Notes: generated by a model not told the origin, from the letters alone. Counted from the stretch's first letter, positions 25,025 to 34,259 are shown. The stretch is 64,000 nt of DNA from Cryptosporangium minutisporangium (GCF_039536245.1 NZ_BAAAYN010000022.1:1-64000); one strand, 5' to 3'. Made by a program: numbers and translations.

Positions 25025-27208
25025 TTACGCTCCGTTCGCCTCGCGGCGTTCGAGCGCGGTCCGGACGTCGGCGGCGCGGGCGCCCTTGAGGTTCTGGCCG
25101 TCGCGCTTGACGTCCTTGCTCGGCACCTTCAGTGCGCGCATCTGCGCCGAGATCGCGTCGGCGGTCAGGTCGGCGTAGTGCTCGGGGATACGGTCGGCGA
25201 GCCGTGCAGCGATGACCGTCCAGTGCAGACCGGTCTCCGAGACGGTGAACACGCTCGCCACGTCGGCGAGCACGTCGCGGGTCTCGCGGGCCACCTGCTC
25301 GCCGGCGGCCATGCCGGAGAGCGTTCCGGTGTGCTCGCGGAGTTTGCGGGCGGCGAGCAGGATCTTTTCCGCGTCCGGTGCCTCGGCGAGGTAGGTCCGC
25401 ACCATGGGCGTTGCGTCCGAGGCGCCCCGGAGCATCCCGACGCCTTTGTACGTGGGCAGCAGCGTGGAGGAGTCGAAGCCTTCGCTGTAGGCGCCGGAGC
25501 CCAGGACCAGGTCGGAGACCTGCCAGGAGCCGGTGCGCAGCGCGAAGCGGACTTGGTGGTTGTCGCGGAAAGAGATGAACTGGCTGGCGACTTGCCCGTT
25601 GCCGATGCCCGAGGGTCGCTGGGTGGCGTCGACCAGGCAGATTCCGGCGGCCGGTGCGACCTTGACCAGGTAGACCAGCAGTCCGGCGATCTCCTTGGAC
25701 TGCTCTCCCAGGTCGAAGTACTCCTGGAATTCGTCCATGAAGACGGCCCAGACGGGCATGCGGTACTTCGGGTCGCGGGCGATCTCGCGGGTGAGCTTGC
25801 CTTCCGGGCACACGTCGACCGGGAGCTGGGACAGCCGCTCGTAGCGGTCTTGCACCTCGGCCTTGAGCCAGCGGAGGAAGCCGAGCAGGATGTCGGCCGG
25901 GTCGCCGTCGCGGGTGAGCGCGAGACCGAAGGCGTACCAGTCGGCGACCAGCGCGAACCGTCGCCAGTCCGGCTTACCGCCACCGTCGAACACGGCGAGC
26001 TTCACGTACGGGTCCAGCGCGGCATAGAGCGCCAGCGTGCGGGCGGCGAACGTCTTGCCCTGCCGGGGCTGCGCACCGATGAGCAGCGAGGTCCACATCA
26101 GGTTGACCGAGACGACGTTGCCCCGCTCGTCGAGCCCGAATGGTGCCGGCTGCCAGATGTCGGTCGGCTTGCAGCGCAGCAGCGGCGTCCGGCCCGCCGG
26201 GAGCGCCAGCGGGTCACGGTCGGCGACCCACAGCACGTGCCGGCGGTGGCTCGACGGGTCACGCGAGATGAAGACCTGCGAGAGCGCCACATCCATGCCC
26301 GACGCGATGGCGCCCCGGGCCTTGACCGCGTCGTCCAGACCCTTGCCGTACGGCAGGTCGACCAGGACGTGCGAGCCACCACCCTCACGACCCATGCGCG
26401 AGCCGAACTGGATCTGCTGACCGGCCTTGTCCGGGTCGCCGAGCTTCGCCGCGTAGTACGCCCGCAGCACGACGTCGGAGTTCAGCTTCCGGAAGCGTGG
26501 CGCCACGATCGCCGTCCCGATGATCGTGCGACCGGCCGGACGGCCGACGTGGGCCAGGACCAGCAGCGCCCCCACCAGTGCGAGCCCCAGGTACAGGCGC
26601 GGGACCAGCGCCCACGCGATGAATCCGCCGATCAGGATCGTGACGGCCTCGGTGCCGAGGACGATGCCGCGCCACAGCCGGGTCGACTTGATCTCGCGGT
26701 GGATCTTGAGCCATTCATGCGGGTCGTTGGCGTCGGCGGTGTGCTGGAGCAGCGCGAAGTGGTTGCGCACCCACCACCAGCCGAGCTGGAGCCGCACCAC
26801 GCGGAGCAGACCCCGGAGAGCGAACCAAAGCGTCTGGAGCAGGTACCAGGGGGAGCGGATCGCGTGGAAGCCGGACACGTAGGCGACCTGCCCGAGGAAC
26901 CGGGCAAGGGTGTCGCGCAGGTTCTCCGGGCGCAGTGAGACCGGGATGATCGGCCGGCGCGTGCCCTCCGGAGCGATCACCGGGGCGTCGACCAGCTCGC
27001 CCACGAGGGGCGTCTGGTCGGCCGAGTCCAGTTCGATCTCGTAGGAGGTGTCCCACACCTGTCCACGCCGACCGCGGGCGGCGTCCAGGTCGACTACCTC
27101 GGCGGTGCTCCCGTCCGGGCCGACAGCAGGTGTCGAAGTGTTCAGGTCGTTCTCGGCGCGATTCCAGTCGAATCGGCCCGGGTCGTGCTGGTCGTTGGGG
27201 CTCGTCAT
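25025..27208 (-). CDS. traB: FtsK/SpoIIIE-type DNA translocase TraB
   Basis: 727 residues. Hydrophobic segments at about 182-200 and 203-220 anchor it in the membrane. The ATPase has Walker A GAQPRQGKT (378-386) and Walker B VWAVFMDEFQEY. The segment LVDATQRPSG is typical of FtsK-like conjugation motors. The C-terminal 60 residues (ADAISAQMRALKVPSKDVKRD) resemble the winged-helix gamma domain that recognises repeat sequences. In AICEs and Streptomyces plasmids, this one protein moves double-stranded DNA between mycelia. It is last in its gene string and is preceded by an intergenic hairpin. Confidence 0.88.
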   Translation of the reverse strand: MTSPNDQHDPGRFDWNRAENDLNTSTPAVGPDGSTAEVVDLDAARGRRGQVWDTSYEIELDSADQTPLVGELVDAPVIAPEGTRRPIIPVSLRPENLRDTLARFLGQVAYVSGFHAIRSPWYLLQTLWFALRGLLRVVRLQLGWWWVRNHFALLQHTADANDPHEWLKIHREIKSTRLWRGIVLGTEAVTILIGGFIAWALVPRLYLGLALVGALLVLAHVGRPAGRTIIGTAIVAPRFRKLNSDVVLRAYYAAKLGDPDKAGQQIQFGSRMGREGGGSHVLVDLPYGKGLDDAVKARGAIASGMDVALSQVFISRDPSSHRRHVLWVADRDPLALPAGRTPLLRCKPTDIWQPAPFGLDERGNVVSVNLMWTSLLIGAQPRQGKTFAARTLALYAALDPYVKLAVFDGGGKPDWRRFALVADWYAFGLALTRDGDPADILLGFLRWLKAEVQDRYERLSQLPVDVCPEGKLTREIARDPKYRMPVWAVFMDEFQEYFDLGEQSKEIAGLLVYLVKVAPAAGICLVDATQRPSGIGNGQVASQFISFRDNHQVRFALRTGSWQVSDLVLGSGAYSEGFDSSTLLPTYKGVGMLRGASDATPMVRTYLAEAPDAEKILLAARKLREHTGTLSGMAAGEQVARETRDVLADVASVFTVSETGLHWTVIAARLADRIPEHYADLTADAISAQMRALKVPSKDVKRDGQNLKGARAADVRTALERREANGA

Positions 27209-27252
27209 GATGGGTCTGCCTCCCTGGCAGTCGATGCGGGGTGGTGAGGAAG

Positions 27253-27298
27253 GCGGACCGACCCGAACACTCTTGGCGGGGTAGGCGGGTCGGTCCGC
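27253..27298. terminator. 13-bp inverted repeat between the spread-type gene and traB
   Basis: GCGGACCGACCCG (27253-27265) pairs perfectly with 27286-27298. It begins just after the stop of the upstream gene and lies about 45 nt before traB. It may partly terminate or attenuate transcription into traB. It also contains GACCCG, so binding by TraB is conceivable. Confidence 0.5.
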
Positions 27299-27302
27299 GT
27301 CG

Positions 27303-28127
27303 TCAGCGGTCGTGGAGTAGGTGGGCGAGCGCGGCGCCCATGCCGAGTACGGCGACGGGCAGACAGGCGACCAGGGTGGTGATCGGCCAGGGCGCCTGGG
27401 TGACGTTCGCGGCGGCCATCTGGTGGTAGGCGATCTGCCCGAGCGCGCCGAGCGTCAGTGACCCGATCGCGGACCACTTCGCGAACCGGCGAGCACGCGG
27501 CGGGACAGCGGGAGAGAGCCAGGCTCGGAGCGCGTAAGCGGCGTACGCCTCCATGCCGATCGGAAGCGTGATCGCGGTGTTCAGCTCGAACTCGTCCCAG
27601 ATGCCCGGGAGCGGGTGCACGATGCCGAACCCGGTCAGCTCGCCGAGTCCGACCCAGCCCGACCAGATGGTCACGAACGCGCCGAACGCCAGCAGCAGCA
27701 CCGGCCACGAGCGGGGCACCCGACCGGTCGTTGGTGTCTCCTCGTGAGTCGGCGTGCCCGGGTGTCCGTCCTCGCTGATCTGCGGCGATGCTTCGGGGGT
27801 CGGGGTGGCCTGAATCGGCGCTGACGGCTCAACCGTCACGGTTGTGGTCTCGATCGGAGCCGGGGCCACCTCGACCGGCACCGGGTCCGACTCGTCGGCG
27901 GTGACGAGATGCAGGCGACCCATGCCGGTCTCGCGTCCGGTCGGTGCCTCTGAGGTGAGCACGTCGCGGAGCGCACCTGCCTTGGGTGCACCGATCCGGA
28001 GTTCCTGCATGAGCTTGTTCCGCGACGGCAGCGAACCCAGAGCTGAGGCCAGCTCTCGGGCGCGCGGTAACAGCGCCTCAATCGAGGCCGGGTAGGTGCT
28101 TCCGGGCTTGGTCACGTCGGTGGTCAT
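27303..28127 (-). CDS. Membrane protein with N-terminal helical domain, spread (Spd)-like
   Basis: 274 residues from ATG 28127. An N-terminal domain (SIEALLPRARELASALGSLP, SRNKLMQELRIGAPKAGALRDVL) looks like a helix-turn-helix. A Pro/Thr-rich linker follows, then four membrane helices in the C-terminal half (VLLLAFGAFVTIWSGW, TLGALGQIAY and others). This plan matches the DUF2637/SpdB-like proteins that accompany TraB in AICEs and help spread the element between hyphal compartments. The match is by architecture and position, not by a signature motif. Confidence 0.6.
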   Translation of the reverse strand: MTTDVTKPGSTYPASIEALLPRARELASALGSLPSRNKLMQELRIGAPKAGALRDVLTSEAPTGRETGMGRLHLVTADESDPVPVEVAPAPIETTTVTVEPSAPIQATPTPEASPQISEDGHPGTPTHEETPTTGRVPRSWPVLLLAFGAFVTIWSGWVGLGELTGFGIVHPLPGIWDEFELNTAITLPIGMEAYAAYALRAWLSPAVPPRARRFAKWSAIGSLTLGALGQIAYHQMAAANVTQAPWPITTLVACLPVAVLGMGAALAHLLHDR

Positions 28128-28246
28128 CGCGTGCGCCCCGTTCCACCGCATGCAGTGCAGCGCTTGTACGTGTAGCCCGATCCGCCCGCGCTGTGCGCAG
28201 TCGAGCCGTGGCCGTTGCACGTCTTGCAGGTCTGCTCGGCGGCCAT
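28124..28246 (-). CDS. 40-residue zinc-ribbon protein
   Basis: A tiny gene reading MAAEQTCKTCNGHGSTAHSA and ending CTACGGTGRTR. Two CxxCxGxG half-sites (CKTCNGHG, CTACGGTG) make one DnaJ-type zinc centre. It is locked between neighbours by TGATG and ATGA overlaps, which strongly supports translation despite its size. Similar mini-proteins are common in AICEs; the function is unknown. The motif echoes the membrane zinc protein at 24559-24861. Confidence 0.7.
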   Translation of the reverse strand: MAAEQTCKTCNGHGSTAHSAGGSGYTYKRCTACGGTGRTR

Positions 28247-28512
28247 CACGCCACCCCCGGGAAGTCGGACCGGATGGCCGGACGGGCGGCCAGGTCGCGG
28301 AGCGCGAGTACACGACGCTCGGCCCGACGCAGCCGGCGCCAGTCGAGCGCGGACGGGCGGACGACCGAGACGATGCGTATCTCGGCATCGACCACGTCCA
28401 ACTCAGCAGCGATCATCGGCCACTCGGCCGTGATCGCTGCCAGCTCGGCGGCGGATGGCTCTTCGTTGTCCTGGGTGCCGTGCGTGGGCACGGCGGCACT
28501 TACGATCGACAT
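28246..28512 (-). CDS. DUF6284-like small helical protein
   Basis: 88 residues from ATG 28512. The core AELAAITAEWPMIAAELDVVDAEI and ALDWRRLRRAERRVLALR matches the short DUF6284 family found in AICEs of filamentous actinobacteria. It is all helical and charged, with no enzyme motif. It is the first gene of the leftward conjugation/replication string, so its promoter must lie in the 28513-28839 gap next to the 28650 dyad. Confidence 0.6.
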   Translation of the reverse strand: MSIVSAAVPTHGTQDNEEPSAAELAAITAEWPMIAAELDVVDAEIRIVSVVRPSALDWRRLRRAERRVLALRDLAARPAIRSDFPGVA

Positions 28513-28649
28513 GCGTCAACTCCCCTTACCTGGATTGACGTGCTGGTTCTCGCTGGTTGGCGCCAGCGGGAACCGACCTGTAACGCGGCCGTCCGGTGTT
28601 GGCGCACCGGGCGGCCGTTGGCGTTCGTGGGCGGCTACCCACAAGCGCA

Positions 28650-28672
28650 GAGTACTGACTCAGTCAGTACTC
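28650..28672. promoter_or_regulatory. Perfect 11-bp dyad in the divergent control region
   Basis: GAGTACTGACT (28650-28660) and AGTCAGTACTC (28662-28672) are perfect inverted repeats around a single C, in a locally A+T-richer patch. They lie between the start of the leftward string (28512) and the rightward regulator (28840). Such a short symmetric site suits a dimeric repressor of the GntR/KorSA type. The remainder of the 28513-28839 gap shows no gene. Confidence 0.6.
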
Positions 28673-28839
28673 GGTCAATGGCCGTTCCGGGCGGAGCCAG
28701 CCTCTTCGCTGACCACACCATGAAGTTTGGCGAGGTCGGAGCGACTTCAGCAGGGCGCAAACGGGGGCGCAAAGATGCAAAGCCGTACCGCGTGTGCGCC
28801 CCGGTGTGTTGCGATAGCGGGGAGGAGGTGCGGCACGCC

Positions 28840-30231
28840 GTGGAGCCACCACGCAGGAACGACCAGCTCGCCGGTCTGATGGCCGAAGCGAACATGTCCA
28901 ACAAGGCGCTTGCTCGCGCCGTCCGGGACTGGTCCACACGCGACAGGCACCCCGTTCGCTGCGATCACACGTCCGTGAACCGCTGGCTCGCGGGCATGCG
29001 ACCCCGGGGCCGAACCGGTCAGTACATCGCCGATGCGATCGGCGAACGCCTCGGACGAACCGTGACGCTGGCCGACGTCGGCATGTCGGCGACCGAGGCA
29101 CTCGATCCCGAACTGGGCATGACCTACGGCACCGAACCAGAGGACGTCGGCGCCGTGCTCTCCCGACTGTGGCGCGCGGACCTCGACGACATGCGACCGA
29201 TCCTCGACGCGCCACCGAAGGCGTCCGCCTGGGCCGAAGCGTCGCTGGCGTGGCTCGTCCGGCCGGGCCGCGACGACCTGGTCGAGCGCGCGGCCGGCGT
29301 CCGCGTTGGCCAGTCCGACGTCGACGCTGTGCGCGCCACCACCGCGGCCTTAGATCGGCTCGACAACGACTACGGGGGCGAACGCCCGCGTCGGGCGCTG
29401 ATTCAGTTCCTGCACTCCGACGTCGCGGGCCTGCTCGCCGGCCGCTACGGCGAGCAGGCCGGGCGGCAGCTGCACGCGGCGGCAGCGGAAGCCACGCTGC
29501 TCGCGGCGTGGGCTACGTACGACGCTGGCGTGCACGGGATGGCGCAGCGGTACTTCATTCAGTCGCTCCGCCTGGCACAGGCAGCTGACGACGTGCTGCT
29601 GGCCAGCAGCGCACTGGACGCCATGAGCCACCAGGCGACGTTCCTCGGCCGGTCGCGGGAAGCGGCGAACCTCGCGCGGGCGGCTCGGACCGGCAGCCAG
29701 CGTTACGCGACACCGACGCTCACCGCGCACTTCTACGCGATGGAGGCACGCGCGCTGGCGGTCGGTGGCGACGTTGTCGGAACGCAGAAGGCACTCGGCG
29801 AGGCGGTCAACGTGTTCGAGCGTCGGCAGCCGGGCAACGATCCCGACTGGATCTCTTACGTTGACGACGCCGAGCTGGCGGCCGAGCTGGCGCACAGCTT
29901 CCGGGACATCGGGCGCAGCGCCGACGCGGTCACCTACGCCGTGAGCGCGCTGGCCGGCAGCGGCGGTGCGTCCGCTCGGAGCGACTTCTTCGTCACGATG
30001 GTGCAGGCAGCCGGACACCTCGGCCAGGGCGACGTCGAGCAGGCATGCGTCACCGCACGGGCCGCACTCGACCTGGGGGAGCAGGTGCGGTCCGCGCGGT
30101 GCGTGGAGTACTTACGGCAGTTCCGGAAGCAGCTCGCGCCGCACGCGGCCAGTGCGCACGTGCGCGAGCTGGTCGGGGCCGCTGGCGAACATCATCTGTG
30201 GGTGGCCAGCCGAACGGCTCGCGGTTCCTAG
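28840..30231 (+). CDS. HTH-TPR transcriptional regulator of the AICE
   Basis: 463 residues from GTG 28840, with AGGAGG 11 nt upstream. An N-terminal helix-turn-helix (LAGLMAEANMSNKALARAVRD, HTSVNRWLAGMRPRG) is followed by a long all-helical region of TPR-like repeats (SALDAMSHQATFLGRSREAAN, AMEARALAVGGDVVGTQKALG). This matches the large regulators near the control region of many AICEs, in the position of the pSAM2 activator gene pra. It is the only rightward gene of the core and faces the phosphotransferase tail to tail with a 4-nt overlap. Confidence 0.75.
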   Translation: MEPPRRNDQLAGLMAEANMSNKALARAVRDWSTRDRHPVRCDHTSVNRWLAGMRPRGRTGQYIADAIGERLGRTVTLADVGMSATEALDPELGMTYGTEPEDVGAVLSRLWRADLDDMRPILDAPPKASAWAEASLAWLVRPGRDDLVERAAGVRVGQSDVDAVRATTAALDRLDNDYGGERPRRALIQFLHSDVAGLLAGRYGEQAGRQLHAAAAEATLLAAWATYDAGVHGMAQRYFIQSLRLAQAADDVLLASSALDAMSHQATFLGRSREAANLARAARTGSQRYATPTLTAHFYAMEARALAVGGDVVGTQKALGEAVNVFERRQPGNDPDWISYVDDAELAAELAHSFRDIGRSADAVTYAVSALAGSGGASARSDFFVTMVQAAGHLGQGDVEQACVTARAALDLGEQVRSARCVEYLRQFRKQLAPHAASAHVRELVGAAGEHHLWVASRTARGS

Positions 30232-31139
30232 AACGGTGCCCAGTCCTTGCGGCTGGCGCCTGTGCGGAGACTGTCAATCCGCTTCGCCAGCTCGGCGTCG
30301 ACCTTCGCATCACCGTGGCCGGCGTTCTGAGCCATCCACGTGACCATCAGGAACTCTTTCGTTTGGGCCAGCGTCTCGTAACCAGGCCAAGCGAGCATGT
30401 CGAAGCCATAGACGTCAGTGAACGCTCGGTACTCGCCCTCGTTGTGCCAGCCGTACCGGTCGAAGAACATGGCGGTCTGCAACAGGTCCCATTCACGCGG
30501 GCCGATCGCGAACCCATCCAGGTCGCCGAACAGCGGACGGTCGTTCCGGTCCCGGAAGACGTTCCCGACGTTGGCGTCCCCGTGGACCACGCCGATCGGT
30601 AGGGCGAATTCGAGTCCGTCGTAGGCCTCGGTCAGCTCCTTGGCCTTGTCACGCAGGAAGCCTCGCTGGTCTTCATCGAGGCCGTCGGCCTGGTCGACGC
30701 GATCAGTCGCGCGGCCGAGCGGTTGCAGGTTCGGTAGGTCGAGGGAGGCCGGCGGCGTGAGCGCGTGCAGCTGGCGCAGCAGCTCGGCCAACTCGGCGGG
30801 TGTGCCGTACTCGACTTCGTCGGAGGCAGACTCCCACAGGGTCACAATGCGGCCGTTGACCACGATTGGCTGCTCGAGGTCCAGGTCGAGAACACGGACG
30901 GCGGGGATACCGGCCGAGGCAAGCCACTCGGCCACCGCAACCTCGCGGCGGGCGACTGGCAGCAGCGATTCGGAACGCCCGACGCGGGCGATGACGGGAA
31001 GGCCGCGTAGGCGGAACACGGCGTACGACCCGAGACGCACCAGTTCGGCGTCTGCCGGGTCGTACGGCAGGTCCGCGGTTGCAGCGGTCAGAGCTTCGTA
31101 GGCGGTGTCACGGTCGAAGGGGGCGCGCGCAGCAGCCAC
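30228..31139 (-). CDS. Aminoglycoside phosphotransferase-like kinase
   Basis: 303 residues from GTG 31139. The kinase core is clear: VIARVGRSE near the nucleotide-binding lysine region, the catalytic loop VVHGDANVGNVF (about residue 195), and FGDLDGFAIGPREWDL for magnesium binding. The family phosphorylates small alcohols, sugars or antibiotics. Similar kinases are frequent AICE cargo beside the regulator. Antibiotic resistance cannot be claimed from sequence. Confidence 0.78.
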   Translation of the reverse strand: MAAARAPFDRDTAYEALTAATADLPYDPADAELVRLGSYAVFRLRGLPVIARVGRSESLLPVARREVAVAEWLASAGIPAVRVLDLDLEQPIVVNGRIVTLWESASDEVEYGTPAELAELLRQLHALTPPASLDLPNLQPLGRATDRVDQADGLDEDQRGFLRDKAKELTEAYDGLEFALPIGVVHGDANVGNVFRDRNDRPLFGDLDGFAIGPREWDLLQTAMFFDRYGWHNEGEYRAFTDVYGFDMLAWPGYETLAQTKEFLMVTWMAQNAGHGDAKVDAELAKRIDSLRTGASRKDWAPF

Positions 31140-31169
31140 AGAGAGCCTGCCTTCCGGACGGAGCTGTCT

Positions 31170-31442
31170 TCAGTCTGCCGTCTCGACATCGCTCGTGTCC
31201 GCCGGCACGGGACGTCCGCCGACGCCGGGGCGCGGGCGCTGCTCGTGCCACTCGACGATGCGAGCCGGACGCCACATATGGGTGCGGCCAACAGTCATGT
31301 CGGGTTCGGGCATCTGCCCACGCTGGCGGTAGGAACTGACCGTGCCGACACGCAGATTCAGGTAGGCGGCGACGTCGGACGTCGTCCACCACTCGGCGTC
31401 TACTGATGGAGGAGGGACGGGCTCTTCGTTGACGCGGGGCAC
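31170..31442 (-). CDS. Small helix-turn-helix protein, excisionase/MerR-like
   Basis: 90 residues. WWTTSDVAAYLNLRVGTVSSY followed by RTHMWRPARIVEWHEQR is the helix-turn-helix and wing of the HTH_17 (excisionase/AlpA) group. The flanks are Pro-rich. It lies 30 nt upstream of the kinase gene on the same strand and may be co-transcribed. It could be a second directionality factor or a local regulator. Confidence 0.65.
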   Translation of the reverse strand: MPRVNEEPVPPPSVDAEWWTTSDVAAYLNLRVGTVSSYRQRGQMPEPDMTVGRTHMWRPARIVEWHEQRPRPGVGGRPVPADTSDVETAD

Positions 31443-31834
31443 GCCTCCAACGGTATGCCACGCTCTCTGCGAGCTTCAGACCGGCTGATGCAGGAGATTT
31501 CTTAAAACGTCGTCGTTAGGCGAAAGCACCGAAGCCAAGAGTCCGACGAGTCGCGGACGACTGATCTGGCGTGAAACGGTGATGGGATGCTGAGCGGGCT
31601 CCTGCGCCGATGATCTACCTACGCCCGGTCCTCAGACGCCCCCTTGATTCCGCTGGCCAGACCGGTACCAGGAACACTCACGAGTCTCGCCATTAGCTTA
31701 ACAACCCCGAAAGCCAAGCGAACTCAATTTGCCCCATAAGGCCGGTCTCTTAAATCTAAGTTTGGCCCTAGTTCATGCTCGGTCTGCACTTATAGTCGGG
31801 AGGTCCCTGTCCATCGTAGAGGGAGACGGATTCG
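31443..31834. other. Gene-free junction between AICE core and cargo
   Basis: About 390 bp without a convincing gene. Base composition becomes richer in A+T from about 31680 onward, marking the border of the cargo. It should contain the promoter of the nuclease gene at 31835; a TATAGT-like box occurs near 31789-31797, but no matching -35 box is clear. Confidence 0.5.
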
Positions 31835-33283
31835 GTGAGGGTTTCCGAGTACTTTGGTCTCGACAGAAATCAGCCAGCCCTGGACTTTCTCGACGTATAC
31901 GTAGATCGGGACGTGCCCCTTTTCATTGATCCACGGGCTATCCGCATCCAAGAAACTGAGTGGTCCAAGAGCTGCGAAGCTCTGTTGCAATCCTTCTTCA
32001 CGGAGGTGCTATTAGCCCTGGTGCCAACGAATTACAGTCGCCTTACTGAACTTCTTGGAGAATTAAAGGAGCCAAATGAGACGCACCTAGGCTATTCGAA
32101 GACGGCAGGAAGGGGGCGTGGTCTCGGAGGTGTAGATGCGGAGAACTTGATTCAACGTCTCATGGAAAGCCCAGCGGCTCAGTCTGGCCTGCTTTCCGAC
32201 CTGGAAGACTCTGCACTTTTTGTCGAAGGTATTGACCTCGACATCATGTCGGACATGACCACACACATAATCAGAGGGGCCCTGATTGGCTACACCCAGC
32301 GCGCCTGTAGCTATTACGCTATACCGATGGAGTTGCAAAAGAGTGGACCCGTGTGGAGTCCAGATGCTTTGGAGTGGCATGAGGATCAAGTGGAACTGCC
32401 GAGCATCGACGGCGAGCGACTTCTGCTAGTGCCCAGATCAATCGCTCGCAAGATCCCCGTTCTCGATAGAAAGAAGTTTTATCGCAGGCTGGTGACGGAG
32501 CATTTGATGGACAAAGAAAAGGACTCCGCATCTAAGCTGGTTCAGCTACTCAAAAGTGGTGACCAAGAGGCTTATCGCAAAGAGCTGGCGATGAAGTATC
32601 CGGCGTCGAAGCTGGCGATTATCGAGTACAGCACGGAGTTCGAAGGCGCGCTGTCGAAGTATAAGGAAAGTCTAAATAAGACGAGTTCGCCCCCGCTATC
32701 GCACGAAAACTTGGCGCGCGAACTTGACGTGCCGACGCCGGACTATGACCAGTTGTTGTCAGATCTGCGCAGGGTCCCCGCTGGGAATGCCGGAGCAACG
32801 CTCTACCATCGGGCCGCGGAGAAGCTTCTCACGGCTTTGTTCTACCCGCATCTCGCCAATGTGCAACTAGAGAAGGAAATACATGAAGGTCGGAAGCGCA
32901 TCGACATCTGTTATGACAACCTTTCTCCATACGGCACATTCTTCTGGCTAACGACCAACTACCATGCGCCCGTTGTTCCCGTTGAGTGTAAGAACTATGC
33001 CCGCGATATAGAGAACCCGGAACTTGATCAAATATCCAGTCGCTTCTCGGATCGGCGTGGATGGGTTGGAATGATTGTATGTCGAAGGTTAATGAAGAAG
33101 GATCTCTTTTTAAAGCGTTGTCGCGACACTGCTCACGATGGTCGCGGTTACATCCTGGCTTTTGACGACGAAGATTTGGTGGAAATGGTAAAGGAACGCA
33201 AGATTGCTGTCAGTGAGTCCAACAAGAATAGGCGGGCGCTGTTCAAGCTGGTTCGAGAGCGCCTAGACTTCTTGATCTCATAG
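31835..33283 (+). CDS. Predicted PD-(D/E)XK nuclease, possible defence protein
   Basis: 482 residues from GTG 31835, with AGGGAGA 9 nt upstream. I do not recognise the family. The C-terminal region has a PD-(D/E)XK-like core: E346/E348 in a helix, D358 in KRIDICYDN, and E384-x-K386 in VPVECKNY, with a following helix around DIENPELDQISSRF and a strand WVGMIVCRR, all in the expected order. The N-terminal 300 residues are largely helical and start with MRVSEYFGLDRNQPALDFLD. Codon use is A+T-richer than the AICE core, suggesting separate acquisition. A role in cutting invading DNA is inferred from the fold and from the TIR-like neighbour. Confidence 0.65.
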   Translation: MRVSEYFGLDRNQPALDFLDVYVDRDVPLFIDPRAIRIQETEWSKSCEALLQSFFTEVLLALVPTNYSRLTELLGELKEPNETHLGYSKTAGRGRGLGGVDAENLIQRLMESPAAQSGLLSDLEDSALFVEGIDLDIMSDMTTHIIRGALIGYTQRACSYYAIPMELQKSGPVWSPDALEWHEDQVELPSIDGERLLLVPRSIARKIPVLDRKKFYRRLVTEHLMDKEKDSASKLVQLLKSGDQEAYRKELAMKYPASKLAIIEYSTEFEGALSKYKESLNKTSSPPLSHENLARELDVPTPDYDQLLSDLRRVPAGNAGATLYHRAAEKLLTALFYPHLANVQLEKEIHEGRKRIDICYDNLSPYGTFFWLTTNYHAPVVPVECKNYARDIENPELDQISSRFSDRRGWVGMIVCRRLMKKDLFLKRCRDTAHDGRGYILAFDDEDLVEMVKERKIAVSESNKNRRALFKLVRERLDFLIS

Positions 33284-33340
33284 AATTTTGACGCTGGTTA
33301 GAGAACGTATAGCAGCCACCTTTAGAGGCCATTCATCCCT

Positions 33341-33378
33341 AACGCTCACCTTCGCCGGGCACGGCGAAGGTGAGCGTT
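33341..33378. terminator. Bidirectional terminator between convergent cargo genes
   Basis: AACGCTCACCTTCGCC (33341-33356) pairs perfectly over 16 bp with 33363-33378, with a 6-nt loop. It sits between the stops of the nuclease gene (33283) and the TIR-like gene (33402), which converge. Confidence 0.75.
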
Positions 33379-33401
33379 CGATCGTCAACCGCGGTATGGA
33401 C

Positions 33402-34259
33402 CTAACGCGCCGCATTCAAATCGACATCGATGCCCGCCGTCCTCATCTCTCGGCCTAGCTCGAACCGCCAGTCGGATCCGAGGGAGGTGTAGAGCATTCC
33501 GCTTACGTCTGAAGGTAGCTCAACATCAGCTTCATGGATTGCGGCGACACGCTCGCGCCCAAGCGCTGAAATAAAGAATCCAAGTTCTAGAATGACGTTT
33601 TGTCGTGCACGTAGCCGAAGATCGGCTGAGCCCCGAACGCCGCCCTCATCGTCGCCAGTCAGCAATACGATGGCAAAGCCAATAGATTCTGCATGGTCCT
33701 CGAATTTTTCGATGATAGTGCGCCCGGAGTTAGGCATCTCGCGCAAGATCACCGGCTCCCGCTGTGTGACCTGCCTGATGAATCTGGCCACCGTTTGGAG
33801 CGTCGCATTGTCGTGGCCGTGCACGATGAAGACATCCTGTGCCGTACTGGGGACATCACGTCGCTTAGAAACCGTCTTAGGCGTGCTTTCCGGGTAGAGG
33901 GCGAGGCGATCCTTGATGGAGTTCAGACGCCGTATATCCGCCGAGATGTCTTCGATGAGTTCGCGGTATTCCTCGGCGGGGGTGGATGATCCGCCGAATC
34001 CAACGGTGATCCTACTGGAGTATTCATTTGCGAGTTCGGAGGTCGTGAATGAACGCTTCAGAAGCGTGACATTATATTCGCCCCAGCTGTAGTACTCGTT
34101 CCGGAGTTCTTTCAGGCTCCCTGGCTGAGCGATCTGCCGACTTTTGAACTCTTCTCCTAGCGCTATCCGATCCTCAAGCGCTGCCTGTAGATCGCCGCGC
34201 GAAACCAATAGGTTCGGTTCATTTTCTGTTGATCCGTGAGACGGCGGGTTAGATGCCAT
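33402..34259 (-). CDS. TIR-like nucleotide-binding effector (PF10137-type)
   Basis: 285 residues from ATG 34259. The N-terminal 130 residues are helical and unrecognised. The C-terminal domain matches the family described as predicted nucleotide-binding proteins with a TIR-like fold: DVFIVHGHDNATLQTVARFI (142-161), LREMPNSGRTIIEKFE, FAIVLLTGDDEGG, RARQNVILELGFFISALGRE with a candidate catalytic glutamate near E225, and a final WRFELGREMRTAG. Relatives act as NAD-consuming effectors in anti-phage systems. It is downstream of the 34333-35061 gene by 73 nt on the same strand, so the two probably form an operon. Confidence 0.78.
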   Translation of the reverse strand: MASNPPSHGSTENEPNLLVSRGDLQAALEDRIALGEEFKSRQIAQPGSLKELRNEYYSWGEYNVTLLKRSFTTSELANEYSSRITVGFGGSSTPAEEYRELIEDISADIRRLNSIKDRLALYPESTPKTVSKRRDVPSTAQDVFIVHGHDNATLQTVARFIRQVTQREPVILREMPNSGRTIIEKFEDHAESIGFAIVLLTGDDEGGVRGSADLRLRARQNVILELGFFISALGRERVAAIHEADVELPSDVSGMLYTSLGSDWRFELGREMRTAGIDVDLNAAR

